From assembly GCA_002794785.1 (NCBI GenBank), contig NBBA01000013.1, positions 1,178,001 through 1,242,000 on the forward strand: a DNA stretch of 64,000 nt, written 5' to 3'. The position numbers and the translations under genes are program-made. The notes under the pieces were generated by a model. The model was given only the letters and a program-made list of their open reading frames with translations, was not told the origin of the DNA and searched no databases. This stretch comes from Coniferiporia sulphurascens. Taxonomy: Eukaryota; Basidiomycota; Agaricomycetes; Hymenochaetales; Hymenochaetaceae. The stretch's first letter is position 1. Each line of letters starts with the position of its first letter. Shown one piece after another: positions 44,225 to 56,778 of the stretch.

Positions 44225-45932
44225 ATGTCGCGCTTTGGCAATTTCGAGCCTCTGTGCCACACGGTGCCCAGCTACACCTGGTGTAATCTCTTCTACAGAC
44301 AGGTGCGCCACATTATCTTTATTAATCTGAACTGTGCCAACTTATTCTGTTATTGCTGGTCCCATTACCGCATCTTTGCCTTTCTTCAGCTTTTGCATAA
44401 CAACGACAACTCGTCTCTCCCTGGCCTCTCTGCGGACCAAGCCTCAGCGCCGGTGGGCGTTAACCCTGAGTGCGGAATCCCCCTCGTCAGCCATACCAAC
44501 TCGTTCTCTACAAGCAAGTCGCTTGGCAACATTGCGAATATCGTCGTGTGCGGCATTAGTATCTTCTTTGTAGCGGCGCTTATCTGGTGGACGTCTAGGC
44601 GGAAGGCTGCTGTTGGTGAGTCGGTTTCCTTTGTCGACTTTTTCTCCGTACTATGAGCGGTCCTTTATTGGCACTGCTCGCGCCTGTCCATGCGCGCTGA
44701 TGGCGTCCACCGTTATTCCCACCTGGTGGTTCAAAGTCTTTATGTTCTTAATATTGTGGGCGGCCGCTTCTCGACGTACTGTGTCCTATCTTGTGGAAGA
44801 TTGAGGGTTTGAGATCTATGGCTTATGGAGGATAAGGCGAAGACCTCCAACCAACCTTATTCCGGGCATTTTCCCATATCATACATATTTTATTTCCGTC
44901 TAACGTACTCTATGCCCTTTCAATGAAATCATCTAATCACATATCCACACATAGGCCGCTCGGAACTGCGTGTTTTCCTTGTGTTCTATCTTCTCACACT
45001 CCCCTTCCAGCTCATCACGAATGGTGCCCTGATCGAACAAGGCTCTACTGCACTTGTTGCACTCACCGCGATTCATGCCGGTTCGTTGCCTTTGTAAACA
45101 TTCGAGTCTCGCTCTTGCTAACTAGGATTTTGGTGTAGGTTTGGTCGCAGCGCTCTTCTGGACACTTCTTGCAAATGCACTCGTCGCGACGCAGGTCGTC
45201 GAAGACGGCACGCCCAGTTCTATGATTGTACGTCGTCTTGGCCATTGTCCGTTCCTAATTTATCCTTAGCTTCGCCTTTCCCCGTCTATGTTTTTTCAGC
45301 CAATTTTTATATTGTCGCTTCTGTTCTTTGTGGCGACAACATACATCTCGTTCGATGTTGCGCTTACTATCACCAACGCGTTTGGTCCATCCAACCCACC
45401 CGCAAACCTACGGAGCGTCCCGCTTTTTGTGTTGACAAGCATTTGGCCGGGGGCGTGCGTTCTTTTCCCTCTTGCTCTCTCCTTTTCTGGGAAGGCTGAT
45501 CTTATTGTGTTAGTGCTGCTCTTCTGTATTTCCTCACAATGGCGTATATCGTTCTCGGCGTGCTTCGTGAACGTCGCCCGATGTTGTACTACTTCGCCTC
45601 GGCAGTGTGCTTCGTCCTTTCTCAGCTTGCATGGTTCTTGCTCGGGAAGGTCATTTGTAGGGTATGTGCTCTGAACTTCGTTCGGGACGGTTGACTGATA
45701 TCAAGTCCCTTTCAATAACAATAACGTGCAGAAAACAAACGCAAAGATCGATGGATCATTCATCGCAACAATTCTAGAAACTGCTGCCGTGGGCACGCTT
45801 TTCCTGGGCTGGAGAAGCATCACAGAGGGTAAGATTTCTTGTCGTCATGCTTGTAGTCTAATCATGCCGTCCTGTATCATGTTTGCTAATCGACTGTCTT
45901 TCGCAGAATCATGGGAGGATTATAACTATTAA
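44225..45932 (+). CDS. CHS7: Chs7-type chitin synthase export chaperone
   Basis: Multi-pass ER membrane protein needed in yeast for chitin synthase III (Chs3) to leave the ER. Exons: 44225-44302, 44390-44615, 44955-45080, 45139-45237, 45300-45454, 45514-45661, 45732-45828, 45907-45932. All phases agree and the start ATG at 44225 gives MSRFGNFEPLCHTVP, like the N-terminus of Chs7. Membrane segments: NIANIVVCGISIFFVAALIW, RVFLVFYLLTLPFQLI (after GRSEL), LVAALFWTLLANALVATQ followed by VVEDGTPSS (the conserved EDGTPxS loop), PIFILSLLFFVATTYISF, LTSIWPGAAALLYFLTMAYI and RPMLYYFASAVCFVLSQLAW. The tail ends TEESWEDYNY. It lies downstream of VPS10 on the same strand; both act in membrane trafficking. 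The shared upstream module suggests similar control, but that is not shown by sequence alone. Confidence 0.9.
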
Positions 45933-47544
45933 TTCCGCGCGTTCTTCCTTTTCTTCTTCTTCATCAGACACGCTCCTTCTCATTGCGATTTCAGCTTTTT
46001 GATTTCTTTGATGCGTCACCTTCCCGCTTGCAGTGTAATAACCTGTGGTGCCTTCCTAGTACGGATTTTCATTGAACATTCAATAATCGGCTTCACAGCT
46101 GCCTATCCTCTCCCCGTCCTCTGCGTCTGTATTCTTGTCGTTTCCAGTGCTTTCATGCAGTATATCCCTGTTGTTCCGACCCTTCTACCCGAGGTTAGAG
46201 GTTAGCTGAGTTGATTTTATACCCTCACAACCTCCCTGTGCTCTTGTAATCTTGGGAATTTCTTTTTTATGTCCTTTTCTCGCAACCATGGAATTATGAC
46301 GCTAGTGAACTGTCCTTTACTTTTCCATTGTCTTAATTCTGCCGCCCTGCGCTTGACCTCTTCCGCATGTACTGTTCGACTTCTGGGGGTAACTAGAGCA
46401 ACCTTGGGTTGCCCAACATAGGATCGTCGGTCGATGCATTTATATTTCACTTGTTGCTTTGTGGCAGATTCCGTAGGGGTCATATACTCAGGCACGAATG
46501 CTGAGATACGCAAGTGGCATATAATGTCACCCGGGGAGGGATACGGACTTGGACAGGCGGATGTGTATTACTGTTAAATATATTAATCCTGTACAAAGCA
46601 AGTTTGGATATCCTTTACCATGAATGGGTGTGGGTAGAATTCATAAAATAAATGAAAGCTAGGGAGCTCACGTATGCCTTTCGAGAACTTATTCCACTAA
46701 CGTGAATTTGACCTCCGGCCTAGTATTAGCAGCTTGGTGGTTACCCGAAGGTGTCAGTAGCTAGGTGATCTCGGCTGTCGTCCGACAGGCATAATAATCT
46801 CAACGGGGAACAAGACGCTCAATAGGAACGACGAGCAATGAAATTGCTAGAAAAAACCGGTAGGCTGGGCTCGCAGACTGGAAGCAATACGTGCCGAGCT
46901 CGGTAGCTGTCGACGACCTGAGAATACTTGAGGCTATGTCATCCGAGTCCGAGGATCAGGTGCATTCATTTCGGCCAAAGTTACGACTCGGACTACTCCC
47001 GTTCCCGTTCCAGGAGTTGCTGCCGTAACCGCCGGGCGTATGCACTCTGGGACGCCGTCTTCTACGACCGCTACCAAGTAGATCGTCCCATGGATACTGA
47101 CCCCTCCCCCCAGCAACTTGAATACGTAAAATTTATCGAACTTTTTGCAAGAGATCATAGTAAATGGGAGCGAGGTCTTGACTAGTAGCGACTTCAAGAT
47201 ATTTCAACTTAGTTTTGTATCGTGTGGCAATGCTTAAAGTTTGTGATCATGACCCCTCAAATGTGACTCCCGTTGAATCTGGTCTATCTGAGGCAGAGAG
47301 GTTAGGGTCCTCTCAAACGCAAGATTAAAATGTAGTACAGGATCTTTGTTCCGTAAGAATCCGGGATTTTCCGAATTGTCTGCATTGAGTATTGAGCGCG
47401 CCACGTGAGCAGTGCGTCACACTTACCGTTTCGATCCGAGAGTAATACTTTCGTCATCCCGAGTCGACTGACGTTGCAAAATCTCGAAATACAGTCATGG
47501 ACTTCAAGGTTTTCTGAGTTCAGCAGAGATACTTGTTGACCGTC
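45933..47544. other. Intergenic, with two unassigned frames
   Basis: The minus-strand frame at 46217-46513 (98 codons, Lys/Arg-rich, ending REKDIKKKFPRLQEHREVVR) and the plus-strand frame near 46928-47185 (SYDSDYSRSRSRSCCRNRR, then QQLEYVKFIELFARDHSKWE) may be coding, but neither has a known domain or clear splice partners. Nothing else is supported. Confidence 0.3.
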
Positions 47545-48827
47545 ATGTCCCATACAACGAGCGCACTGTTGAGCAGAGGCCAGTCTACCATTGCGGTCGC
47601 CGGTGCCACGGGCAGACTAGGTGCGATTCTTCCCAACACGTTATAAGCTTCGTTATATATGCTGTTACTTTTAGGCCGGGTTATTACAGAAGCGCTCCTG
47701 ACGACTTTCAAGCCGTTCTTTTCGCGCGTCATTGCTCTCACGCGCGATTCGTCTTCCTCCAAGGCACAGGACCTCGCTGCGCTCGGTGCTGAACTTGCGG
47801 AGGTACGCAATGACGGAGACACGGAGGAAGTCGTGGCACAGTTGCGAAATGCGTTTGAAGGTGTTGACATTGTAGTGAATGTCTTGGGGATGGCGGATAC
47901 TTTAGTGAAAGACGCGGTTGCGCGAGAGGCAGTCGAGGCCGGGGTCAAAGTGTACTTTCCAAGCGAGTTTGGCATGTATGTCTCCCCTTTCTGTTTTTTT
48001 TGTGCCTTCCGAACATTCCCCTCGCATAGCGACCATCGGGCAAACGACTTTCCAGGGTTTGATCATGAGGAATGGATTAAGAAACGTAAACACTTTTCAT
48101 ATGCAACCGAGCTTGCAGAACGAAAGGGAGGGAACATCAAAGTCATCGCCGTATATACCGGACTCTTTCTCGAAGACTCTCTGCATGTGCGTGCTTTCCT
48201 TAGCATCTATTTACGCTTATCTTCTTCTAACCCTCTTCACATCAGCCGCGCTGTGAGGTTTTCTTGAACGGCGATTTTGCGCCACAATTCTAATCTGCTG
48301 CAAATTCTGTCATTCTCAGTTGGCATTGATATCTCTGCACGTACGGTCACTGCTATTGGATCGTCCGATACGCGTACGACATATACAAGCAAGGTAGACA
48401 CTGCACGCGCCGTTGCGCAGCTTGCGATTCTCGCAATGCTCTCTCCCGCAGCACTCGCGGACAGCGTGCCCGCCCACGTGCACATAGCTGGCTGCACGCG
48501 CAGCATAACGGAGACGGCCGCAGCGCTCGATCGCCACTCGACGCCGAATGGAGGGAAGTATAGAGTCATGGAAGAAAATATGAATGCTGCGAAGGATAAG
48601 TTAAGAGAAGCGAGTGCTGCGGGGCGAGTGGGCTCACCATCTGGGCATATCCGGTAGATTCTTAATCGCTGTAAGGGAGCCCATACAACTACTGACGCCC
48701 AACTTTAATCAGCGTAGTCATGGGAGAAGGCAAGCTCGACTTCTCTGGGGACAACTCTAATGAGCTTGTCAACCCCAACGAGCGCCTTTGGAAATGGATC
48801 ACAGTAGAGGACGGGCTGGGGAACTAG
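47545..48827 (+). CDS. NmrA-like NAD(P)-binding protein (isoflavone reductase-like)
   Basis: Atypical SDR of the NmrA/isoflavone reductase group: binds NAD(P)H and either reduces small aromatics or senses redox state. The ATG at 47545 opens MSHTTSALLSRGQSTIAVAG, and ATGRLGRVI completes the dinucleotide motif GxxGxxG across intron 1. Next come VIALTRDSSS, GVDIVVNVLGMADTLVKDAV and VKVYFPSEFG, the conserved PSEFG motif. Proposed exons: 47545-47620, 47675-47975, 48030-48186, a 7-nt microexon 48246-48252, 48320-48653, 48713-48827. The microexon (CCGCGCT) is inferred because it alone joins SLH to FGIDISARTVTAIGSS in frame. The end is LWKWITVEDGLGN. About 320 residues, normal for the family. Confidence 0.8.
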
Positions 48828-49730
48828 TGAAATAGAAACATTGCGTGGTAATGAGTGTCTTCCCCTCTCGTGTACGTTTTAAGACTGAGTATTATTTACA
48901 TTTCACCCTCCGAGCGGCTCTGGCCCGAAAGCCAATGATTTCTTAGTTCCAAAGTCTGAAGACTGGTTGTCTCCAAGCGTATCCAACTAATTTCCACTAG
49001 CCCACGTGTATGTATGCTTAGAACCCCGTTTCAATATCCATGGTACAGTCATCTCGGGTCTGCACTTCAAGCTTCGCCAATTATCGGAATTGCAAGATCC
49101 TTGACGAGAGAAACTTGCCTCATCCGTGTACAAACAGTCATGCGGTGCGAATACATCGGAGGGGAACGGCAAAGAACAGCATATTTGCACAGCGAGTACG
49201 TTATGTCTTGATTAATTATCTGCTCAGCCAAGCGATACTCCTCGACTACAGTCCATTTCCTACTGCCCTGCGTCCCCTTTTTTGTCGAATTCTCGACACC
49301 ACTGGCACGCGCGATAAGCGCTCGATGCTAATGTTTACTTTCCTATTAGCTTTCCTTCGATGATTTTCATTATTGACATTACGTAAACGGTACCGAAGAC
49401 AATTTGAGTCAGGTTGACATAAAGATGCGTGATGCGCTCGAGTCGACCCCAACCTCGTTACCACCATGCGGAACTTGCTGCCCTGCAGGCAATGCTATGA
49501 CTTAAAAAAAGAACTGGTGTAGGAGTCATTTCTAGAGGGAATTCAAGAGGAACAACAAAATATTGTAGCATCGCCTCGAGCTAGGCCTGTGCATGCTGTA
49601 CAAGCGTCTACTAGTAATCCCGTGCGTACCTTCCGTTGTAACCGAGTTAGCGGCAAATTCAATGACTTGATCAGTGACTCCTAGGAGTGATATCGTGTTT
49701 GTACTTCGGGCTAGATTGTCCGCGAGTGCT
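48828..49730. other. Intergenic; nothing recognised
   Basis: No gene is supported. The last part should include the promoter of the ABC transporter. Confidence 0.45.
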
Positions 49731-52607
49731 ATGCGAGGATTTGTATCGGAGATCCGAATGACGGAGCTATATAACCAGGGTGGGTCCTGCCTCTTTGGTT
49801 TCAACGCCACCCAGATGCTCCTAGAAACACTCGTTATCGTACTTCAAGCGCTTCATTTTAACTGGCCACTCCCAGGAAGCAATCCCAAAAGGATTTTTGG
49901 TAAAGGGGACTCGAAAGAACCAAGTACTGCCGCACCCTCGGCATATAAACTCCATACGGTCAGGCTCGGTGTTTGGGAGATCGTTTACGCCTCTCAATCT
50001 CGATTGTCGCAACTTTGGACGTTCCCTACATTCATACAAGCTAATATCAAAGGCTATATTGAACATGTACCGCTTGTCGTGCGATTTTTCAAAGAGGTTT
50101 ACGCCCTTGCACCGCGGTCGGTTGTGTACTACTTCCTGCATAACTTCTGGGAAAGTTTTCAAGGCAGTCTGTCGATGTACTTCACTAGCAAGCTGTTGGA
50201 TGCGGTGAGTTATCTTTTTATGTACTTGATCTTTGGATGGAATGTAGCAAACTCACGCTTTCATCTTTGATGGTTTTGATAGATCGGGGAACGGCTCCAA
50301 GGGAAAGAGTTGGATAAGGCGACGATCGCAAAAGTGCTAGTGGGGAAGCTAGTATCTTCTCTCCTAACGAACCTTTTTATCAAAGTCGTGTTAGTGTGCT
50401 TCCTTAAATTTTTAAAACGGGCATTCGAACTCTTTATTGTCATTTTTTAGGGACAAAGATCTCGACATCGTCCGGAACCGAGTTAAGTACCACTTTATGC
50501 TCAAAACCATGAAGGGTAGGCATGTCTCTCTGTATCTATCCGCTGAGGGAGAACTCATACTTTTTTTTTTTCTCGTAGCGGTCCTAAAGCTTGATATAGC
50601 CACCGCAGGCGGTACGTCACACAGAGAAGTAGGAGCTGATATTAATTAATGACGGTCCTTAGATCCATCAGTTGCAAATAAACTAGGAGGTTATTACAAC
50701 TTCCAATACGGCTCTAATGATACTTGGGATGCATTCGTTGCCCTCAGTGGAATGCTTTTTAGTGTCACAAAGGTTGCATCGCAGCTGCTTATGACTTTTG
50801 CCCTTATCAGAAAAAGCGCATCTGGTCCAACTTTTGTAGCTATGTGCGCCATACAGCCGATAATAAGGCTATTGACAAGAGAAACTGAACTGTGGAACCT
50901 GAGTTAGTCCTTGCAGCATCTTTCTCTTTTTACCATGGTCTCTTGACGCATTCGCTTTAGGTCATGTTTCGTATTGCACTAAGCCTGAATTTATCCGGAT
51001 GGCTTCCATGCATAACCTTGCCCACAATGAGTCTTTCCGCGCTGATAGGCTTAGCGATGGAGCTGGCGAATTCATAGAAAAAGGTACAGGAGATCCTGCA
51101 CAATATACGGCCATGACTCATAACTGATTCATTTCTTTAGAGTTCCTAAGAAATAGGGAACTCCTCGGAGACACAAACTCTAGTCCCGTAAACGAACAAT
51201 GGCTTGGACGAACGTCGTTAATGTCCCGCATTTGTGAGGATCTGTTAAGCGAACTTCCCATGGTTAGAATTTATATTTCGTTCATTAAGTATTAAGTATT
51301 AACTAAAATATATTCCACAACAGCTCCTTTTCGCCTTCAGGCTACTCTTCAATATTGACGGCATGTCGGTCACGTCTCTTTCGTTGTTCCAACAAATGTC
51401 ATCTACTATCTCTTCAACTGTTTCGAGCGCGCGATTCGAACTCCAAAACGCTTCGAGAAACCTTACTACGGTCAAAGATATTTACGCATCGGAGACCATA
51501 GAAAATGTCGTGAAGGACGGGGACATTGCATATCCCTTACAGAATAATCCTATAGAAAACGACCAATACGGAACGCAAGTAGAATTTCGGTACGTGCTTG
51601 TAATGACAAGATTTGTGATCGACTGCCGACTGACTGATATGCTACAGGGACGTCTCATTCGCATACCCGAATACTTCTAAGAACGCGTTGGCTAACGTTT
51701 CCTTCACTATTAAACCCGGCCAGATGGTTGTCATCGTCGGCATAAACGGATCTGGAAAGTCCTCCCTCATTAAGCTTTTTAACAGACTTTACGACCCTAC
51801 GTCCGGATGCATCTTCCTTGACGGTCGCCCGATTTCTGATTACAAGCTTGCCGATTTACGACGTACGATGGCAATTCTACGTCAGGACCATTACCCTTAC
51901 CCCGTTTCACTACGCGAGAACATTGCGCTTGGTCTTCCCGGACGCGAAGTAACTCAGAAAGAAGTCGAATTGGCTATGCAGAAGGGTGGTGCAACGAACT
52001 TCATCTCTAAGTTAGATAAAGGCCTGGAGACAGTGCTTCACCCTATCGGTCTTTCCGAAATTTACCTCCCTGGTGAGGAGATTCCCGATTTGGAGTCAAT
52101 ATTGGACGGGAAAGACAATTCAACGGAGATATCAGGCGGCGAGAGCCAACGACTTGCAGCGTGCGTCCAGTTTTATTATTTTGAGGGTACTGTTCTGATC
52201 AACCTCAAGTTCTCGGACGTTCATGCGCCTGAGCGGCGGAGATATCCGCTTCGTGGCCGCAGACGAGCCCACATCCGCACTTGATCCTGAAGGAGAGTAC
52301 GAGTTATTTTCGCGTCTGAAAAAACTTCGGGGAAAGCAGACGGTTGTGTTTATCACTCATCGCTTTGGGCACCTGACTAGACATGCCGACCTCATTCTGT
52401 GCGTCAGCTTGTACTTTCTTGTTTGGGTGTATTTATAAGCTAATCACCCTAAACATATCTAGCTGTATGAAAGACGGCCTCCTTGTTGAGCAAGGAACAC
52501 ACGACGAACTCGTCGCTGTGAAGGGCGAATACTACAAACTGCACGACGTCCAAGCTCGTGCTTTCACATCTGACGACACTACCACGACGACGTCCGCGGA
52601 CGAATGA
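49731..52607 (+). CDS. ABC half-transporter (one transmembrane region, one nucleotide-binding domain)
   Basis: ATP-driven membrane transporter; cargo unknown. The first ATG in the opening exon is at 49731; MTELYNQGG at 49758 is the alternative. The N-terminal part (to about 51600) is membrane-associated and weakly conserved (TQMLLETLVIVLQALHF, AFVALSGMLFSVTKVASQLL, MTFALIRKS, MCAIQPIIRLL). The NBD is clear. Walker A is GINGSGKSSLIKLFN (51737-51781) and the Q-loop region is MAILRQDHYPYP. The signature ISGGESQRLAA is split from SRTFMR by an intron ending at about 52211. Walker B is RFVAADEPTSALD and the switch His is THRFG. The C-terminus is KDGLLVEQGTHDEL...TTTTTSADE*. Between the Q-loop and signature there is an unusually long acidic linker (LPGEEIPDLESILDGKDN). 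About ten introns join in phase. Reads the same way as the NmrA-like and epimerase-like genes around it. Confidence 0.85.
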
Positions 52608-53266
52608 TTTTCCTATGCTACCAGATAATACCCTTTTTGTTCTTCTTTTTTTTGCACGCTTTTATGTAGACCTCTACCCCCATTCCTGTAATTTTCCGTT
52701 TTATCGTGGAGTAGGCACTGCGAGCTTGGGACGTATAGCATAATCATTACGAAATTGTAGTCAACATGATGCTAACCAAACGACACGTAAATCAAGTGAA
52801 ATTAAAACTCCGACTTAAAAGCTCCGGCTCCGACTTGATTTGTATTTTTTCTAGCAACTCCTCGGCTCTTCTACCTCCCAAAAGTCGAGCGGAATACATG
52901 AGCCGAAATGGATACGCTCATATCCCTGAGCGTCACTACAGTATACTCTAGTATCTGAAATCTCATAATTCACTTTTCACTCCGCAGAGCGTGAGGCACC
53001 GGCGAACTCAGTCTCAGGAAGTTCGCTGCAGGAAAACTTACTTACGCTTACAATTTAGACTAAGCATAGGGTGTCGCGGCGCTTAATTTGATATGGGTAT
53101 CTAGCAGTTAACTTAAGAACGTTATTATCTGCGAAGCTAAGCGATGATAATCCTCGCGGGAACAGTATGATTTGGCTGTCCCACCTTTTCCCTTCTTTCC
53201 TCTTTTCCTTATCCTTGATACCGCTGCTGGTTCGCCTACCCTAACACAGGCCCGACAGAAGACACG
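52608..53266. other. Intergenic; nothing recognised
   Basis: A/T-rich terminator side of the ABC gene followed by the probable promoter of the next gene (C/T-rich run near 53180-53215). Short frames have no domain. Confidence 0.45.
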
Positions 53267-54634
53267 ATGGCTTCCGTGCTCATTTTGGGTGCGACAGGAT
53301 ATGTCGGGGGTATTTAAAACTCTCCATACCATCGTTTATGGACATACAACGAATCCATTTTCTTTAGGCTCACTTCTCATCGCTCTCAAGCAAACTTACC
53401 CTTCGTATACGTTTACTGCCCTCGTACGGTCCCCCGCCTCCTTCTCCGCAGTTACCGCTGCAGGTGTCACGCCTGTACAAGGGGCGTTTTCTGAGCACGC
53501 CAAAATCTCTGCGTTGGCGGCAGATGCAGACGTGGTCATCAACACAGGGGATAGTGACGATGACGGACTGATACAAGCTATTCTCGCTGGACTCAGACGA
53601 AAATATGACGGAGGAGGCGGGACTGGGGCGTTGATTCACACAAGTGGAACAGGTCTATTCTTGGATGGAAAAAGGGACGGTATGGCTGACCTTGAAGGAA
53701 AGGTTTGGGATGTGAGCTTCAAATCTTTTGATGATTTTATCTCTGTGTATTGACAAGTGTAGGATGGGAATGAGGGCGTGATTAAATCCATCACACCTAC
53801 TATGTTGCATGGTTCCCCCGATGTCTCGTATGTGCCCAAATCTTCTTTAGGCCAAATATAGAAGTTACTGAACTTCTACCCTCCCCAACTTTTCAAAGTG
53901 TAATGAAAGCCGGAGAGGAGGGCTATTTGAACACGTTTATTATTTGTCCACCGCTGATATATGGAGTCGGCACCGGGTCGACAGTCAAGACGTCCAACTT
54001 TTATAAGTATTTCATAAACTCTGTGCTTAAGTTCAAGCACGGGTACATCATCGGTGATGGATCAAATATTATAGATATGGTGAGACCCTCGTTGTAATTT
54101 ATCCAAAAGATCCAGATGAACTTACCTAGACACGCTTTACACCAGGTCCATGTTAACGATGTTGTTGCGCTGTTTGTGCTTGTCTTTCAAAAGGCGGTCG
54201 AAGCAAATCTCAGTCTGCTTGCGTCGAGCCCATATTCTCGTTATTACATTGCGAGTGCACGCACAGTCAGCCACAAGACCATCATGTCCAACATTGCTAG
54301 TGTTTTGCACAAGAAGGGGCTCATCGAATCCTCAGAGCTTAAAAAAGCCGCATATAGCGAGATAGACCAATTGGCATAGTGAGTATATTGCATCTGTCTT
54401 GAATATCCTTCTTATTGCGAGCTGATAAAACGGTTAACAACGTTTGTTAGCTTTACTGGTGCAAACTCAAGAACCCGGGCGGTGCGTGCATATGAACTCG
54501 GATGGGTACCTAAGGAACGGCGATTTGAGATGTTGGTCGAGGAAGACATTGAACAAGCTTTGGAAGACGGAGTGGGAAAGATATCCCCTAAAGATCAGCC
54601 TTGGCCTGTCAATGAGTCTGCGGAAGAAATCTGA
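53267..54634 (+). CDS. NAD(P)-binding epimerase-like (NmrA/extended SDR) protein
   Basis: The ATG at 53267 opens MASVLILGATGYVGG, with the dinucleotide motif GATGYVGG across intron 1. Exons: 53267-53309, 53368-53711, 53763-53827, 53899-54079, 54146-54378, 54451-54634. Further motifs: FTALVRSPASFSAV, DADVVINTGDSDDDGLIQAI, LIHTSGTG, TFIICPPLIYGVGTG, HVNDVVALFVL (the conserved HVxD). The end is VEEDIEQALEDG...NESAEEI. The intron between LHGSPDVS and VMKAGEEGYLN can be short (23 nt) or, more likely, 71 nt, running from the GTATGT at 53828 to 53898; the longer one keeps frame and gives the family spacing. Likely a small-molecule dehydrogenase/epimerase; substrate unknown. Confidence 0.82.
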
Positions 54635-55028
54635 TTTATGAACTTATGGCTCGCCTTTATTTCGCTTGCAACGGTCATACCTGGCGCGAACTGATGTATC
54701 TACATCCTCCTTGATAAAATGCGCTGACTTAAAAAAAATCAAATGAACTTGTGGAATTTGAGACAGTTGGTCCCACTAACACAAAGTATGCATGGAGCCG
54801 AAGGGACGAACAGCAACCATGGTATAAGTGAATCTTTGCATATACACATGTATGTAGAGCTCGTGTATATCTTCCTACCTTATAAATCGTTCTAGTCCTT
54901 CGCCTAATTGGCTAAAAATTATTATACAAATTGGACACAAGCGCGGGACGCGTCGCTGAACTGAAACACACACACACACACACACTGCATCGCCCCGTTC
55001 CTACCTTCCTACCCACTCGAATGATTTC
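54635..55028. other. Convergent 3' region
   Basis: Lies between the epimerase-like gene (plus) and the first SDR (minus), so it should hold both terminators. Contains (AC)10 at 54966-54985. No gene is supported. Confidence 0.55.
54966..54985. repeat. AC dinucleotide microsatellite
   Basis: Ten AC units in the 3' region between two convergent genes. Confidence 0.9.
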
Positions 55029-56064
55029 TTAGACGAACTCGTTCCCACCATCGACCGCAATCCTTTGTCCCGTGATATACCCACACCTACACACCAGATA
55101 CATTCAGCCTTGAACCACGTCACGGTGAAAATACTAAATTGCTCACTTCATCAAAAACAGATAAGCCTCCGCAATCTCTTCCGGGTCGGCAACATGTCGC
55201 ACAGGGAGCGTACTCGCCGCATGCTCGAGGGCTTGCTTTGTGACCTCAGGTGTAAATGCGTCCCAGAGCTATAATGTGATATATGCGATTTGCACATGCT
55301 TTTCTGTTCGGCAACTGGACACGTACCTCCGTTTTTACTACTCCTGGTGCGACGACGTTGACCCTTACAGGCGCAAGGTCGACCGCGAGGCCGCGCACGA
55401 GCGCGTCGGTTGCACCGACGATGCTTGCCACAAGAGTCCACGACTTGGGTGGCCGGGTCAATGCGACGCCTGTGCACATCATAAGAAATACAGATTAGAC
55501 GGAAATCGGTGAGCTGCTAATACGATGTAGATGACAGAGAACGAGGCGCACCGACAGTGAGTATAATCGATCCCCCTGGCTTGATCTGTATGTTCTGTGC
55601 GGCAATCGCTGGGCCCCAGAAGCGCACGTCGAATGCATCTACGAATTTGGTGTGATATGCCCGCGTCAGTGAACAAGTCAACGAAAAAGTTCCGGAGTGA
55701 AGTGCTTACCTCTGTTTTGGTCAAGGTCTATGTTCGGGAATCCGAGTCGAAGCGCGTCGCCGCTCGTCCACACGAAGTGGTCAACCGGTCCTACATGTGC
55801 GCAGAACGCCTTCACGCTTTCCGTGTTGCGCGCGTCAATGACGTGACCCGTGAGTGTGCCTTCTGCCACCGTACCGCCGCCAGAAGCGGCGAGAGTTTTC
55901 AGCTCAGCCTGAAGCCGCACGACCGCCTCGTCGACTTTGATCTGTGCGGACGAGCCAATAATAACATGCGCGGCCTCCGAAAGGAGCGCAGCTCTTGCAA
56001 CACCGAAACCGATGCCTGAGGTGCCACCGACGATGACGACGGTCTTGCCTGCGAGTGTAGCCAT
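55029..56064 (-). CDS. Short-chain dehydrogenase/reductase, copy A of a tandem pair
   Basis: Classical-type SDR fold. The ATG at 56064 opens MATLAGKTVVIVGGTSGIGF with the GxxxGIG motif. Exons joined by short introns give DHFVWTSGDALRLGFPNIDL, FDVRFWGPAIAAQNIQIKPG, GSIILTVG, RGLAVDLAPVRVNVVAPGVV and, at the end, YITGQRIAVDGGNEFV before the stop at 55029-55031. The usual catalytic YxxxK is not obvious: the region reads RPPKSWTLVASIVGATDALV, with a Lys but no Tyr at the expected spacing, as in some fungal SDRs of unknown function. About 270 residues. A close tandem copy lies at 56779-57819 with the same intron layout. Confidence 0.83.
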
Positions 56065-56778
56065 TGTTCAACAAGCTGCCTATTGAGTATAAGAGAGTGG
56101 AAACGACGACCGTGACTTAAGTCTGCTCCGAGTCTTTCGTACTTATATGCACTCGGCTCATGGTTGAGATGCCATATAAACGGAAGCTGACAGATAGTCT
56201 ACCGCTTCCTCTACCCGACAAAAGAACCCGCGAACCCAGTGCTGGCAGAGCAGACAGATGTAGACGCGTCCGTGTTTTCCGTTTTGAAAGTTAAAACAGT
56301 CGAAACCAAGCGCGTCCATCTTCATGTAGAGCTTAGTAACAACAAGCGGGAGTGAGATTAATTATGAACGTGACGATGCGACGGAGAACACGGAATTTGT
56401 CAATTGTTTGACGATCTTTGTGGCTCTGGTCGGACTGGATCGGGGTAAACCAATAGCCCAAGATTCGATTTACGTCTGATGGAAGGGTATAAAAATCTTG
56501 GTTGAGTAGACATTATAACGCGAAAGGAAGAACACCCCCGTACTTAAAGCCTGCCTGCCAACAACGAGATACATTCTGGACACCTATGCGATCCTTGATG
56601 TTCTCATTGCCCTCAAATTCAAGCGATGTACTTGGAAAACGTGAAGGGTGAATCCTGCATCTTTTATCATCAGTACATCTGAAATACAAATGAAGCCATC
56701 TTAGTACACTCCGCTCAACTGAGCCACAGACACACTGCATCATTCCATTCCTTCGTTCTTACATGTTCGAATTACTTC
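56065..56778. other. Spacer between the tandem SDR copies
   Basis: No gene is supported. The part nearest 56065 resembles the sequence before copy B (after 57820): both contain ACAAGCGGGAGTGAGA and similar TATAAG-containing stretches, so the promoter was duplicated with the gene. Confidence 0.55.

Noticed and set aside
53828..53850. A 23-nt intron in the epimerase-like gene
   Set aside because: Keeps frame but is too short for normal splicing; the longer intron from the same donor to 53898 fits the family spacing better.
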